The notes under the pieces were generated by a model. It was not told where the DNA came from. It searched no databases and saw only the letters and a program-made list of their open reading frames with translations. The position numbers and the translations under genes were made by a program. A DNA stretch of 64,000 bases from Actinokineospora pegani (GTDB lineage: Bacteria > Actinomycetota > Actinomycetes > Mycobacteriales > Pseudonocardiaceae): positions 124,001 to 188,000 of the forward strand of contig NZ_WHOL01000117.1 in NCBI RefSeq assembly GCF_009745975.1. The letters run 5' to 3'. Below are positions 1-12,831 of this stretch, one piece after another. Each line of letters begins with the position of its first letter. Position 1 is the stretch's first letter.

Positions 1-23
1 GGCCCTCCCCCGCTGACCCCGTG

Positions 24-632
24 TCAGGAAAGGCTGACGCGTTCCACGCAGAAGACGTTGCTCTTGTCACCGCGGAGGTCGATCAGGACCTTGATGTCAC
101 CGGACTTGTCGTAGGGGTCCGCTGTCTTGGCTTTCAGCGAGATGGTCGCGGACGCGCGGAAGCGCTCTTCGACGTGCGCGATGTTGAGGCCGGCGCGGGC
201 GGGCTCCCACTCGGTGCCGTTGATACTCGTGACGACCCGCCGTGAGTTCTCGTCGGCGTCCGCGCAAAGCCCGGCCATGCTCCGCGAGGTGCCCCCGCCC
301 TCCAGCCCATACATGAAGTCGCGGGCTGTCCGCTCCGCCTTTCTCGGGTCGTAGACCACCGGCGCGGGCGGAGGCGGCGGGGGCTCCGCTTTGAACAGCC
401 CCTTCAAGTAGCCCGGCCACAGGAAACCCGTGAGCAGGAAGGCCACGACGCACATCGAGAACAGGATGAGGAACGCCGTCAACCCCGGGCTCGATCCCTG
501 GCTCGGCGGCGGATACCCCGGCGGCCCGTACCCGGGCTGCGGTGGGTACCCGTGCTGCTGCTGCGGCGGGTGAGGCTGCTGCCCGCCCTGTCCTGGATAA
601 ACCACTTCCCGGTCCCCCCGGTCGAGAATCAA
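24..632 (-). CDS. Proline-rich single-pass membrane protein of unknown function
   Basis: I do not recognise this protein. As read from a TTG at 632 it has 202 residues. The first ~50 form a cytoplasmic tail rich in Pro, Gln, Gly and Tyr with PGYGPPGYPPP-like repeats. One membrane helix follows at about residues 51-73 (LTAFLILFSMCVVAFLLTGF), then a Pro stretch and an outer domain of ~110 residues with two cysteines (GLCAD and VFCVE) that could form a disulfide. The layout is common in actinobacterial envelope proteins whose outer domain resembles lipoprotein or stress-sensing folds. A GTG at 605 with GGGGGG just upstream is an equally good start; the TTG has AAGGTGA about 8 bases upstream. It lies downstream of rpoC on the same strand but is separated from it by a strong hairpin, so it is probably transcribed separately. 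Confidence 0.6.
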   Translation of the reverse strand: MILDRGDREVVYPGQGGQQPHPPQQQHGYPPQPGYGPPGYPPPSQGSSPGLTAFLILFSMCVVAFLLTGFLWPGYLKGLFKAEPPPPPPAPVVYDPRKAERTARDFMYGLEGGGTSRSMAGLCADADENSRRVVTSINGTEWEPARAGLNIAHVEERFRASATISLKAKTADPYDKSGDIKVLIDLRGDKSNVFCVERVSLS

Positions 633-672
633 GACCGCATCACCTTAGACCGAGCACGATGGACAGCGACGG

Positions 673-710
673 GAAAGGCCCCCGACACCACTTGGCGTCG
701 GGGGCCTTTC
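673..710 (-). terminator. Rho-independent-type terminator after rpoC
   Basis: A perfect inverted repeat, GAAAGGCCCCCGAC (673-686) and GTCGGGGGCCTTTC (697-710), has a 10-base loop. It lies 18 bases beyond the rpoC stop and upstream of the next minus-strand gene. A short T-rich run flanks the + side, so it may also work in the other direction. It marks the end of the rpoB-rpoC operon. Confidence 0.85.
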
Positions 711-727
711 TTGTCCTAACTAGAGCT

Positions 728-4627
<3,900 letters not shown>

Positions 4628-4715
4628 GTGGGGTCTTCTCCCCTTCTTGGTCACTGCACAGATAAGGGCCTAGAGGGCCGGGGGCGGGCGGTGCCACACG
4701 CCCCCGGCGGCGGGG

Positions 4716-7700
4716 CTAGTTGACGACGTCGTCCACGGAGGGGGACTCGTTGCGGGAGAGGTTGATTCCCAGGTTCGCGGCCGCGCGCTCCAGGTCCTCG
4801 TCGTCCCCGTCGCGCATCTCGATCGCGGCACCGTCGCTGGAGAGGACCTCCACGTTCAGGCACAGCGACTGGAGCTCCTTGAGGAGCACCTTGAACGACT
4901 CCGGGATGCCCGGCTCGGGGATGTTCTCGCCCTTGACGATCGCCTCGTAGACCTTGACCCGGCCCAGGACGTCGTCCGACTTGATGGTGAGCAGCTCCTG
5001 CAGCGTGTACGCGGCGCCGTAGGCCTGCATCGCCCAGCACTCCATCTCACCGAAGCGCTGGCCACCGAACTGGGCCTTACCGCCGAGCGGCTGCTGGGTG
5101 ATCATCGAGTACGGGCCGGTCGACCGGGCGTGGATCTTGTCGTCGACCAGGTGCAGCAGCTTGAGGATGTACATGTAGCCGACCGAGACCGGGTACGGGT
5201 ACGGCTCGCCGGAGCGGCCGTCGTACAGCGTGGCCTTGCCGTTCTCGCCGACCATGCGGTCGCCGTCGCGGTTGGGCCGGGTGGAGGCGAGCAGACCGGT
5301 CAGCTCGTTCTCCCGGACGCCGTCGAACACCGGGGTGGCGGTGTTGGTGTTGGGCTCGACGTCGCGCAGCTCCTCGGGCAGCAGGGCCGCCCAGTCCGGG
5401 TCGCCCTCGATCGACCAGCCCTGCTTGGCGACCCACCCGAGGTGGCTCTCCAGGATCTGGCCGATGTTCATCCGCCGGGGGACACCGTGGGTGTTCAGGA
5501 TGATGTCGACCGGGGTGCCGTCGGGCAGGAAGGGCATGTCCTCGGCGGGGAGGATCTTGCCGATGACGCCCTTGTTGCCGTGGCGGCCCGCGAGCTTGTC
5601 GCCGTCCTGGATCTTGCGCTTCTGGGCCACGTAGACGCGGACCAGCTCGTTGACGCCGGGGGGCAGCTCGTCCTCGTCCTCGCGGGAGAACACCCGGATG
5701 CCGATGACCTTGCCGGTCTCGCCGTGCGGCACCTTGAGGGAGGTGTCGCGGACCTCGCGGGCCTTCTCGCCGAAGATGGCGCGCAGCAGCCGCTCCTCCG
5801 GGGTCAGCTCGGTCTCGCCCTTGGGGGTGACCTTGCCGACCAGGATGTCGCCAGCGCCGACCTCGGCGCCGATCCGGACGATGCCTCGTTCGTCCAGGTC
5901 CGCTAGCACTTCTTCGGAGACGTTCGGGATGTCCCGGGTGATCTCCTCGGCGCCCAGCTTGGTGTCGCGGGCGTCGATCTCGTGCTCGTCGATGTGGATC
6001 GAGGTCAGCACGTCGTCCTGGACGATGCGCTGCGAGAGGATGATCGCGTCCTCGTAGTTGTGGCCCTCCCACGGCATGATCGCCACGAGCAGGTTCTTGC
6101 CGAGCGCGACCTCGCCGTCCTCGGTGCACGGGCCGTCGGCGATGACCTGGCCGACCTCGACCCGCTGGCCCTCGGCCACGATGGGCTTCTGGTTGATGCA
6201 GGTGCCCTGGTTCGACCGGCGGAACTTGTACAGCCCGTGGGTCTGGCGGGTGCCGTCGTCGGCCATCACGGTGATGAAGTCGGCCGAGACCTCCTCCACC
6301 ACGCCCGCCTTGCTCGCGACCACGAGGTCGCCCGCGTCGACGGCGGCGCGCAGCTCCATGCCGGTGCCGACCAGCGGGGACTCGCTGCGCAGCAGCGGCA
6401 CCGCCTGGCGCTGCATGTTGGCGCCCATCAGCGCGCGGTTGGCGGCGTCGTGCTCGAGGAACGGGATCATCGCGGTCGCGACCGAGACCATCTGCCGCGG
6501 TGAGACGTCCATGTAGTCGACGTCGAAGGGCTCGATGAACTCGACGTCGCCACCCTTCTTGCGGACCAGGACGCGGTCCTCGGCGAAGTGGTTGTCCGCG
6601 TCGATCGGCGTGTTGGCCTGCGCGATGACGTGGCGGTCTTCCTCGTCGGCGGTCAGGTAGTCGATCTGGTCGGTGACCTGACCCTCGATGACCTTGCGGT
6701 ACGGGGTCTCGATGAAGCCGAACGGGTTGACCCGCGCGTAGCTCGACAGCGAGCCGATCAGGCCGATGTTCGGGCCCTCGGGGGTCTCGATCGGGCACAT
6801 GCGGCCGTAGTGGCTGTGGTGGACGTCGCGGACCTCCATGCCCGCGCGCTCGCGGGACAGGCCGCCGGGGCCCAGCGCGGAGAGGCGGCGCTTGTGGGTC
6901 AGGCCGTCGACCGGGTTGGTCTGCTGCATGAACTGCGAGAGCTGCGAGGTGCCGAAGAACTCCTTGATCGCGGCCACGACGGGCCGAATGTTGATCAGGG
7001 TCTGCGGGGTGATCGCCTCGACGTCCTGGGTGGTCATGCGCTCGCGCACGACGCGCTCCATGCGGGACAGGCCGACCCGGATCTGGTTCTGGATCAGCTC
7101 GCCGACGGTGCGCAGGCGGCGGTTGCCGAAGTGGTCGATGTCGTCGGTCTCGACCGGGATCTCGACCGCGTTCTCGCCCTCGCCCACGGTCATGACCGTG
7201 TCGCCCGCGTGCAGGCGGACCAGGTACTCGATCGTGGTGACGATGTCGTCCTCGGTGAGCACGCCGCGGTCGGTGGGCAGGGACAGGCCCAGCTTCTTGT
7301 TGGCCTTGTACCGGCCGACCTTGGCCAGGTCGTAGCGCTTGTCCTTGAAGAACAGGTTCTCCAGCAGGGTCTGCGCGGACTCCTTGGTCGGCGGCTCGCC
7401 GGGGCGCAGCTTGCGGTAGATGTCGAGCAGCGCCTCGTCGGTGCCCGCGGTGTGGTCCTTCTCGAGGGTGGCGAGCAGCGTCTCCGAGAAGTGGAAGCGC
7501 TCGCGGATGGCCTCGGTGGACCAGCCCAGGGCCTTGAGCAGCACGGTGACCGGCTGGCGGCGCTTGCGGTCGATGCGCACACCCACGGTGTCGCGCTTGT
7601 CGACGTCGAACTCGAGCCACGCGCCGCGGCTGGGGATCACGCGGACCGAGAAGACGTCCTTGTCGGTCGTCTTGTCGATCGAGGTGTCGAAGTACACGCC

Positions 7701-8219
7701 CGGCGAGCGCACGAGCTGGGAGACCACGACCCGCTCGGTGCCGTTGATGATGAAGGTGCCCTTGTTGGTCATCACGGGGAAGTCGCCCATGAACACCGTC
7801 TGGCTCTTGATCTCGCCGGTGGTGTTGTTGGTGAACTCGGCCGTGACGAACAGCGGCGCCGCGTACGTCATGTCCTTGTCCTTGCACTCCTCGACGGAGG
7901 CCTTGACCTCGTCGAAGCGCGGGTCGGAGAAGGACAGGGACATCGAACCGGAGAAGTCCTCGATCGGGGAGATCTCGTTGAGGACCTCTTCAAGGCCACC
8001 GGTGGGCTCTTCTTCACCTGCGTCGATGCGGCGCTGGAACCACGCCTCGGCGCCGGTGAACCACTCGAACGACTGGATCTGCAGGTCCAGCAGGTTGGGC
8101 GTGCCCAGCGGCTCGCGGATCTTCGCGAACGAGACGCGGCGCGGGGCGTTGGGGATGCCCGAGTTCGACGGAGTGGAGTGGGTCGCAGCAGTGGCCTTGG
8201 TCGCGCGGGAGACTGCCAA
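4716..8219 (-). CDS. rpoB: DNA-directed RNA polymerase subunit beta
   Basis: RpoB is the second large subunit of core RNA polymerase and forms the rifamycin pocket. It is 1167 residues from a TTG at 8219, with AGGAC 8 bases upstream; the body aligns throughout with mycobacterial RpoB as I remember it. Motifs present include [18 protein letters not shown], the [22 protein letters not shown] region, [42 protein letters not shown] and the C-terminal [23 protein letters not shown]. The rifampicin cluster I is unusual: the residues matching E. coli D516 and S522 are Gln (codon 432) and Asp (codon 438), while Q513, H526, R529 and S531 are kept. Transcription probably starts from a promoter ~40 bases upstream; read-through from the mce operon is also possible because no terminator is visible between them. 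Confidence 0.98.
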   Translation of the reverse strand: MAVSRATKATAATHSTPSNSGIPNAPRRVSFAKIREPLGTPNLLDLQIQSFEWFTGAEAWFQRRIDAGEEEPTGGLEEVLNEISPIEDFSGSMSLSFSDPRFDEVKASVEECKDKDMTYAAPLFVTAEFTNNTTGEIKSQTVFMGDFPVMTNKGTFIINGTERVVVSQLVRSPGVYFDTSIDKTTDKDVFSVRVIPSRGAWLEFDVDKRDTVGVRIDRKRRQPVTVLLKALGWSTEAIRERFHFSETLLATLEKDHTAGTDEALLDIYRKLRPGEPPTKESAQTLLENLFFKDKRYDLAKVGRYKANKKLGLSLPTDRGVLTEDDIVTTIEYLVRLHAGDTVMTVGEGENAVEIPVETDDIDHFGNRRLRTVGELIQNQIRVGLSRMERVVRERMTTQDVEAITPQTLINIRPVVAAIKEFFGTSQLSQFMQQTNPVDGLTHKRRLSALGPGGLSRERAGMEVRDVHHSHYGRMCPIETPEGPNIGLIGSLSSYARVNPFGFIETPYRKVIEGQVTDQIDYLTADEEDRHVIAQANTPIDADNHFAEDRVLVRKKGGDVEFIEPFDVDYMDVSPRQMVSVATAMIPFLEHDAANRALMGANMQRQAVPLLRSESPLVGTGMELRAAVDAGDLVVASKAGVVEEVSADFITVMADDGTRQTHGLYKFRRSNQGTCINQKPIVAEGQRVEVGQVIADGPCTEDGEVALGKNLLVAIMPWEGHNYEDAIILSQRIVQDDVLTSIHIDEHEIDARDTKLGAEEITRDIPNVSEEVLADLDERGIVRIGAEVGAGDILVGKVTPKGETELTPEERLLRAIFGEKAREVRDTSLKVPHGETGKVIGIRVFSREDEDELPPGVNELVRVYVAQKRKIQDGDKLAGRHGNKGVIGKILPAEDMPFLPDGTPVDIILNTHGVPRRMNIGQILESHLGWVAKQGWSIEGDPDWAALLPEELRDVEPNTNTATPVFDGVRENELTGLLASTRPNRDGDRMVGENGKATLYDGRSGEPYPYPVSVGYMYILKLLHLVDDKIHARSTGPYSMITQQPLGGKAQFGGQRFGEMECWAMQAYGAAYTLQELLTIKSDDVLGRVKVYEAIVKGENIPEPGIPESFKVLLKELQSLCLNVEVLSSDGAAIEMRDGDDEDLERAAANLGINLSRNESPSVDDVVN

Positions 8220-8551
8220 GATGCGTCCTTCCAGGACTATGAGCGGTTGACAGCCGCGTTAGCAACAGTCAACGAGGCTGTCAAGGGTGCCGTGGTGCCC
8301 AACATCCTAGCTCTTGGCAAAGGGCGTGCGGAAAGTGGGCAGCGCAAAGGGGCAGTCTAGCCACTAGATGGGCGACTGTCGAGACCCACCGCTCAAGTAC
8401 AACTCCCACATCCATCCGCGTAGGCCTACAGCGTGACCGGGTCCGTCTCCTGAGTCAAGATGCCACGCCAACCTCGCCCCGTTCGTCGCAGTGTGCGGTC
8501 ACCCACAGCACACGGCCTGACCAGGACAAACGGTTGCTGACACCGTTCGGC
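8220..8551. other. Intergenic region upstream of rpoB
   Basis: These 332 bases separate the last Mce-associated gene from rpoB. They hold the candidate rpoB promoter near 8256-8284, an inverted repeat GTTGAC…GTCAAC (8246-8251 and 8268-8273), and a second weaker -10-like TAGGAT at 8309-8304 (minus). I see no terminator for the upstream operon and no convincing small gene. Confidence 0.6.
8256..8284 (-). promoter_or_regulatory. Candidate housekeeping promoter of rpoBC
   Basis: Reading the minus strand, a perfect -35 TTGACA (8284-8279) is followed by a 17-base spacer and a weak -10 TAACGC (8261-8256). This would give a 5' leader of about 30 bases before the rpoB start. The -35 and spacing are ideal, the -10 is poor in its last positions, and no experimental support is available. 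Confidence 0.45.
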
Positions 8552-9541
8552 TCAGCACTGCGGCTGGCTGGCGCCGCCCGGCAGCGGCTGGCTGAGCATG
8601 TCAAAGGCAGTGATCTTCCACGCATCCCCGGAGCGGTGCGCGCTGACGGCGAACTGAGCCCCGCTGGCGGTCTGCTGGGGCTCGGCCCCGGCCTCGACCG
8701 CCGCCCTGGTGACCGACTGGTCGACGAAGACCAGCACCTCGGCGTCGTCGCCGCGCAGCGACACCACGCCGATGTCGCGGACCTTGGTCGACAGGACCAG
8801 CTTCTGCTGCGGGGCGATCTCCTTGAGCTGGCCGTAGATCGCGTTGTAGTCGCAGACCGCGCGGCCCTCCAGGGTCTCGTCCACCGCCTGGGCGGTGACG
8901 TCGAGCTTGGTGTAGTCGTAGGACAGGGTCCGCTCGATGGCTTCCTTGACCTGGTTCTTCACCTGCTCGGTGCCCGCCGAGTCCGTGACCGCGCTGTTAT
9001 CGGTGTCGGCGCCCGCGGTCAGCGAGTCGGCCTGGCCCTTGAACCAGAACGCCAGGCCCGCCAGCACCAGGGCGAGCACGGCCAGCACGATGGCGGCGTT
9101 CATCCCCGGGGTCGCCGAGGCCTTGCGCGGGACGGCCGCGACCTTGGGCGTGCGGGGGCGGTCCTCGGCGGGCTCCGCGGCCACCGAGGAACCGGTGTTC
9201 TTGCGCTTGCCCGCGGGCCGGGGCGAGGGCGCGGCCTTCGGCTTGGGCGCGGGCTTGGGCTTGGGTGCGGGCTCGTCCTCGACCAGCGCGACCTCGGGCT
9301 TGTCGTCCTCGGGCTCGTCGGCGCCGCCGACCACGCCGTCGTCGCTGACGACCGGGGTCGCGGGCGCCTCGGTGGTGGTCTCTTCGGCGGCGTCGGGGAC
9401 CTGCTCGTCGTGGCGGTCCTGGGCCAGGTCCTCGCGGCCGTCGGCGTCCCGGGGCTCAGGTCCGGCGGGCCTGCGCAGACCCGCCACCTTGGGACGGCGG
9501 GCGGGCTGGTTCGCCGGGCGGCGGCGCGGGGGCGTGGGCAC
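8552..9541 (-). CDS. Mce-associated membrane protein (Mas family), distal copy
   Basis: This 329-residue protein starts at a GTG with AGAGGA 7 bases upstream. A long basic and acidic disordered N-terminus (Lys-Pro repeats APKPKPAPKPK at ~95-105) leads to one membrane helix at about 148-167 (AAIVLAVLALVLAGLAFWF) and a ~150-residue outer domain. That domain has the pattern of Mce-associated proteins: a helix with RTLSYDYTKLD, then a cystatin/NTF2-like sheet with VLVFVDQSVTRA. Proteins of this type sit at the 3' ends of mce operons and are thought to help assemble or stabilise the Mce lipid-import complex. It lies 36 bases after the other Mas gene on the same strand and is the last gene of the operon. 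The family assignment rests on layout and position. Confidence 0.8.
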   Translation of the reverse strand: MPTPPRRRPANQPARRPKVAGLRRPAGPEPRDADGREDLAQDRHDEQVPDAAEETTTEAPATPVVSDDGVVGGADEPEDDKPEVALVEDEPAPKPKPAPKPKAAPSPRPAGKRKNTGSSVAAEPAEDRPRTPKVAAVPRKASATPGMNAAIVLAVLALVLAGLAFWFKGQADSLTAGADTDNSAVTDSAGTEQVKNQVKEAIERTLSYDYTKLDVTAQAVDETLEGRAVCDYNAIYGQLKEIAPQQKLVLSTKVRDIGVVSLRGDDAEVLVFVDQSVTRAAVEAGAEPQQTASGAQFAVSAHRSGDAWKITAFDMLSQPLPGGASQPQC

Positions 9542-9577
9542 TGCGGGTCCTCTCGACGACGGGGGATGCGGCGGGGC

Positions 9578-10261
9578 TCAGCTACCTGGCGGGGCGAAGT
9601 CCACGGTGCCGACGTTGCTGAGCTTCCAGCCGGTCTCGGTGCGGTCCAGGGCGCCCTGGATCCGCAAGTAGGCGGTCTCGGCCTCGCCGCCGTCGGGGGT
9701 GAAGTCGCGGACGATGGCGACCATGATCTGGGCGGTGCCCTCGCGGTCGTTGAGCTGGGTGACCGCCGACTTGAGCACCCGGGCCGTGGTGACCAGCTTG
9801 CCCTGCTCGATGGTGGCCTTGGCCGCGGCGCGGTCGCCGTTGATGTTCTCGAGCAGCGGGCCGGTCGTCGCGGCGGCCCAGCGGTCGAGGTCGCGGTCGA
9901 GCTGGCGGTAGTCCAGCGTGTTCAGGGTGACCACGGCGGCCTCGCCGACCCGGGACACCTCGTCGCGGGCCCGGTCGACCGACAGGTCGTCGTCGCCCGC
10001 CGCGCTGATCCAGGCCACGCCGAACCACACGGCGAAGACCAGGGCGACGACCGCGACCGCGCCCGCGCCGAGCAGCAGCGCGTTGGCGCCGCGCGGCTTG
10101 GCCCGCGCCTCGGTCTCCGCATCGGCGGGTTCGGTGGCAGCGGATTCCGGCGCGGCGTCGTCCGGGGGTGCGTTGACCGAGGGTGCGGCGTCCGAATCGG
10201 ACTCGCCGACACGCAGGTCAGCGGCGTCCTCGGCGGACTCGCGCTCGTCCTTACTGGTCAT
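9578..10261 (-). CDS. Mce-associated membrane protein (Mas family), proximal copy
   Basis: The chosen ATG at 10261 (MTSKDERESAED) has GGAG 5 bases upstream and gives 227 residues; a GTG at 10291 would add ten. The acidic disordered N-terminus is followed by one membrane helix at about 59-80 (ALLLGAGAVAVVALVFAVWF). The outer domain carries VVTLNTLDYRQLDRDLDRW and RVLKSAVTQLNDREGTAQIMVAIV, typical of the Mce-associated family that accompanies MceA-F in actinobacteria. It follows mceF by 57 bases in the same direction, so it belongs to the mce operon. Two such proteins in tandem is the usual arrangement. No catalytic role is expected; a structural or assembly role in the lipid transporter is inferred from the family. 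Confidence 0.8.
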   Translation of the reverse strand: MTSKDERESAEDAADLRVGESDSDAAPSVNAPPDDAAPESAATEPADAETEARAKPRGANALLLGAGAVAVVALVFAVWFGVAWISAAGDDDLSVDRARDEVSRVGEAAVVTLNTLDYRQLDRDLDRWAAATTGPLLENINGDRAAAKATIEQGKLVTTARVLKSAVTQLNDREGTAQIMVAIVRDFTPDGGEAETAYLRIQGALDRTETGWKLSNVGTVDFAPPGS

Positions 10262-10318
10262 GGCGCTCCAGCGTAGAGGGTGCCCGGTCACATCCGTGTT
10301 TGACCGACCGGTAACAAC

Positions 10319-11584
10319 TCAGCCGAGCAGGCCGAGCAGCCCGGCGAGCGTCGGCGCGGTGGCCGAGCCCGGCCTGCCCACGGTGCCCGGCAGGCTGGCC
10401 GCGGCCATCTGCGCGAGCTGCTCCTGGGACCGCTCGGAGTTGGCGGCGATCTCGGCGTCGGTCGGCTGCTGCGGGGCCCCGCCGAACGGCGCGTTCTGCG
10501 AGCCGCGCACGTTGATCGGGCTGCCCACCGGCTCCGCGCAGTACGCGGCCTGGTTCGGCGGCACGTCCGCGAGGTCGTCGCCCGCCCGCTCCGGGGTGCC
10601 CTCGTAGCCCTTGGTGCACGGCGGCGGGTCGAACAGGTTCAGCGCCAGGCCCAGGTGGGCGGTGCCGTCTCCGGGGGTGACCGTCTTCGGGCCGACGGCG
10701 AGCACCGGGTAGACCACCAGCGCCAGCTCGAGGCCGTCGACCCTGGTCTCGAGGATGTCGGCGGTGGTCAGCAGGTTCGCCGTGAGCACGCCGAGGCCCT
10801 GGCCGGACTCGCGCAGCAGGTCGGTCACCGCGGTCGCGGCCTGCGGGGTGGTGGCGATCAGGGTGCGCAGCGCCGGGTCCGAGGCCTTGAGCTGGTCGGT
10901 GAGCGCGGCCAGGTCGCTGGCGAAGCCCTTGATGTTGCCCGACTGCGCGGCCTGCGTCTTCAGCACGGTGCCGCCGTCCTCGATCAGCTTGATGGTCTGC
11001 GGCAGGTGGTCACGGGCGGCGGCGGTGAACTCGGTGACGGTGTCGAGCAGGACTTGCAGGTCCGGACCGGTGCCGTCGAAGGCCTTGTCCAGCTCGTCGA
11101 CGACGGTGCGCAGCGAGTCGGTCGGGACCGAGCTGGCCAGGCTCTCCAGCTCGCGGATGACGGTGTCGGTGCTGACCGGGGTCTTGGTCCGGTCGGACTC
11201 GATGAGCGAACCCTCCCCCAGCACCTGTCCGCCGTCGTGGCGCGGGCGCAGGTCGACGAACTGCTCGCCGACCGCCGACCGGTTGGCCACCACGGCGTCG
11301 AGGTCGGCCGGGATCTGCGGTGCGGACGGCTCGATGTCGAGGTCCACCTCCATGCCCTCGCGGGTCAGCCGGATCTCACCGACCCGGCCCACGGTGATGC
11401 CCCGGTAGGTGACCTCGGCGTTGGTGAAGATGCCGCCGGACTCGGTCAGCTCCATCCGCACCCGGTAGCCGTCGGTGCCGAAGACGCGGCCGATGTCGGT
11501 GAAGCGGAACAGGGCGTAGACGATGGAGACGACGGCGATCAGCGCGAAGGCGATGAGCTGGAGCCGGACTGTCCTGGTCAGCAT
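10319..11584 (-). CDS. mceF: MceF-type substrate-binding subunit of the Mce lipid importer
   Basis: The 421-residue protein has an uncleaved N-terminal membrane helix (about 5-27, RLQLIAFALIAVVSIVYAL). The MlaD/Mce domain follows at about 38-115, with GGIFTNAEVTYRGITVGRVGEI and SAVGEQFVDLRP. A long helical region at ~140-290 should pack with the other Mce proteins into a tunnel for lipid or sterol passage. The C-terminal ~100 residues are less structured and contain two cysteines. Its ATG at 11584 overlaps the mceE stop by one base (TGATG), a sign of translational coupling. It is the sixth and last Mce subunit of the operon. Assignment to MceF rather than another subunit rests mainly on gene order. 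Confidence 0.9.
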   Translation of the reverse strand: MLTRTVRLQLIAFALIAVVSIVYALFRFTDIGRVFGTDGYRVRMELTESGGIFTNAEVTYRGITVGRVGEIRLTREGMEVDLDIEPSAPQIPADLDAVVANRSAVGEQFVDLRPRHDGGQVLGEGSLIESDRTKTPVSTDTVIRELESLASSVPTDSLRTVVDELDKAFDGTGPDLQVLLDTVTEFTAAARDHLPQTIKLIEDGGTVLKTQAAQSGNIKGFASDLAALTDQLKASDPALRTLIATTPQAATAVTDLLRESGQGLGVLTANLLTTADILETRVDGLELALVVYPVLAVGPKTVTPGDGTAHLGLALNLFDPPPCTKGYEGTPERAGDDLADVPPNQAAYCAEPVGSPINVRGSQNAPFGGAPQQPTDAEIAANSERSQEQLAQMAAASLPGTVGRPGSATAPTLAGLLGLLG

Positions 11585-12831
11585 CAGGCGCCGCCCCCGG
11601 TCAGGATGTCGAGCAGGCCGCCGAGCCCGCCCTTGACGCCGCCGCTCTGCGTGGGGCTGGGCAGCAGGCCACCGAGGGGGCCCGTGGAGCCCTGCTGGGG
11701 CTGCTGGCCGGGTGGCTGCTGGGTCGGTTGCCGCGGGGTTGGCTGTTGCTGCTCCTCGCCGCCGGTGAGACCGGGCAGCGGCAGCAGGCCGTCGAGCGGG
11801 TTCTGCCGGGAGCGGCCCAGGTTGTCGACGATGTTCTGCAGGTTCAGGTCGATGTCGGCGTAGATGTTGAAGTAGTCGCCCTTGACCCCGGCCACGGCGG
11901 CGTCGGTGAACGGGAAGGTCACCAGCAGCTCCAGGGCGTTGGGCAGGTTGTTGCCCGCCTCCCCCAGCTTCAGCAGCGTCGGGGTGAGCGCCTTGAGGTC
12001 GGCCACCAGGTCCTCCTGGCTGCGGTTGACCGTGTCGATGGCGACCCCGGACAGCGAGTCCAGGCTCCGCAGCATCGTCACGAGCTGCCTGCGCTGGTCG
12101 GTGAGGACTTTGAGGCCGGGGCCGATGTTGTCGATGACGCCCGCGACCCGGTCGCGCTGACCGTTCAAGGTCATCGCCAGCCGGTTGATCCCGTCGATGG
12201 CGCGGGTGATGTCGCCCTTGCCCTCGTCGAGGGTGGAGACCGCGGTGTCCACGTTGTCCAGCAGGGCCTTGATGTCGGTCTCGCGGCCCTCGGTGGCCTT
12301 GTTCAGCTCCCGGGTGATGTCGCGCAACTGCTCGACGCCGCCGCCGTTGAGCAGCATGGACAGCGCGCCGAGCACCTCCTCGACCTCGGTGTTGCGGTTG
12401 GTCCTGCTCACCGGGATGACCGCGCCGTCGGTGAGCTCGCCGTCGGCCCGCACCCCGGCGGGCGGGCGGGCCAGCTCGATGTACTTCTCACCGAGCAGGC
12501 TGGTCTGGCGCACCTTGGCGTCGGCGTTGGCGGGCAGCACGACGTCGCCGCGCACCAGCAGGGTGACCTGGGCGGTCCAGCCGTCCTCGGCGAGGCCGAT
12601 CTCCTCGACCCGGCCGACGGCGACCTCGTTGACCTTGACCGCGGACTGCGGCACCAGGTCGAGCACGTCGCGGAACTCCACCTTGACCCGGTACGGGTCG
12701 TCGCCGAGGTCGGCGCCCCCGGGCAGCGGCAGGTCGTAGACGCCGGTGAAGCCGCAGCCGGAGATCCCGACGGCCGCCGCGGCGGCGACGGCGGCGAGCT
12801 TGAGCCGGTTCTTCACGGTCACCGCGGGCAT
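11584..12831 (-). CDS. mceE: MceE-type lipoprotein subunit of the Mce lipid importer
   Basis: The true start is the ATG at 12831, which shares one base with the mceD stop, giving 415 residues; the frame stays open far upstream only as a shadow of mceD. The N-terminus is a lipoprotein signal: KNRLKLAAVAAAAAVGISGC, with the lipidated Cys near residue 24. MceE is the lipoprotein of the set in mycobacteria. The Mce domain follows with PYRVKVEFRDVLDLVP, QSAVKVNEVAVGRVEEI and TSLLGEKYIELARP. A helical region covers ~130-320, and the last ~80 residues are rich in Gln, Pro and Gly, a disordered tail. It should be anchored outside the cytoplasmic membrane and form part of the lipid-binding hexamer. 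Confidence 0.92.
   Translation of the reverse strand: MPAVTVKNRLKLAAVAAAAAVGISGCGFTGVYDLPLPGGADLGDDPYRVKVEFRDVLDLVPQSAVKVNEVAVGRVEEIGLAEDGWTAQVTLLVRGDVVLPANADAKVRQTSLLGEKYIELARPPAGVRADGELTDGAVIPVSRTNRNTEVEEVLGALSMLLNGGGVEQLRDITRELNKATEGRETDIKALLDNVDTAVSTLDEGKGDITRAIDGINRLAMTLNGQRDRVAGVIDNIGPGLKVLTDQRRQLVTMLRSLDSLSGVAIDTVNRSQEDLVADLKALTPTLLKLGEAGNNLPNALELLVTFPFTDAAVAGVKGDYFNIYADIDLNLQNIVDNLGRSRQNPLDGLLPLPGLTGGEEQQQPTPRQPTQQPPGQQPQQGSTGPLGGLLPSPTQSGGVKGGLGGLLDILTGGGA

Noticed and set aside
5077-7887. Another ~930-codon open frame on the minus strand, in a second frame of rpoB
   Set aside because: Out-of-frame reading of rpoB; Arg/Pro/His-rich and without recognisable domains.
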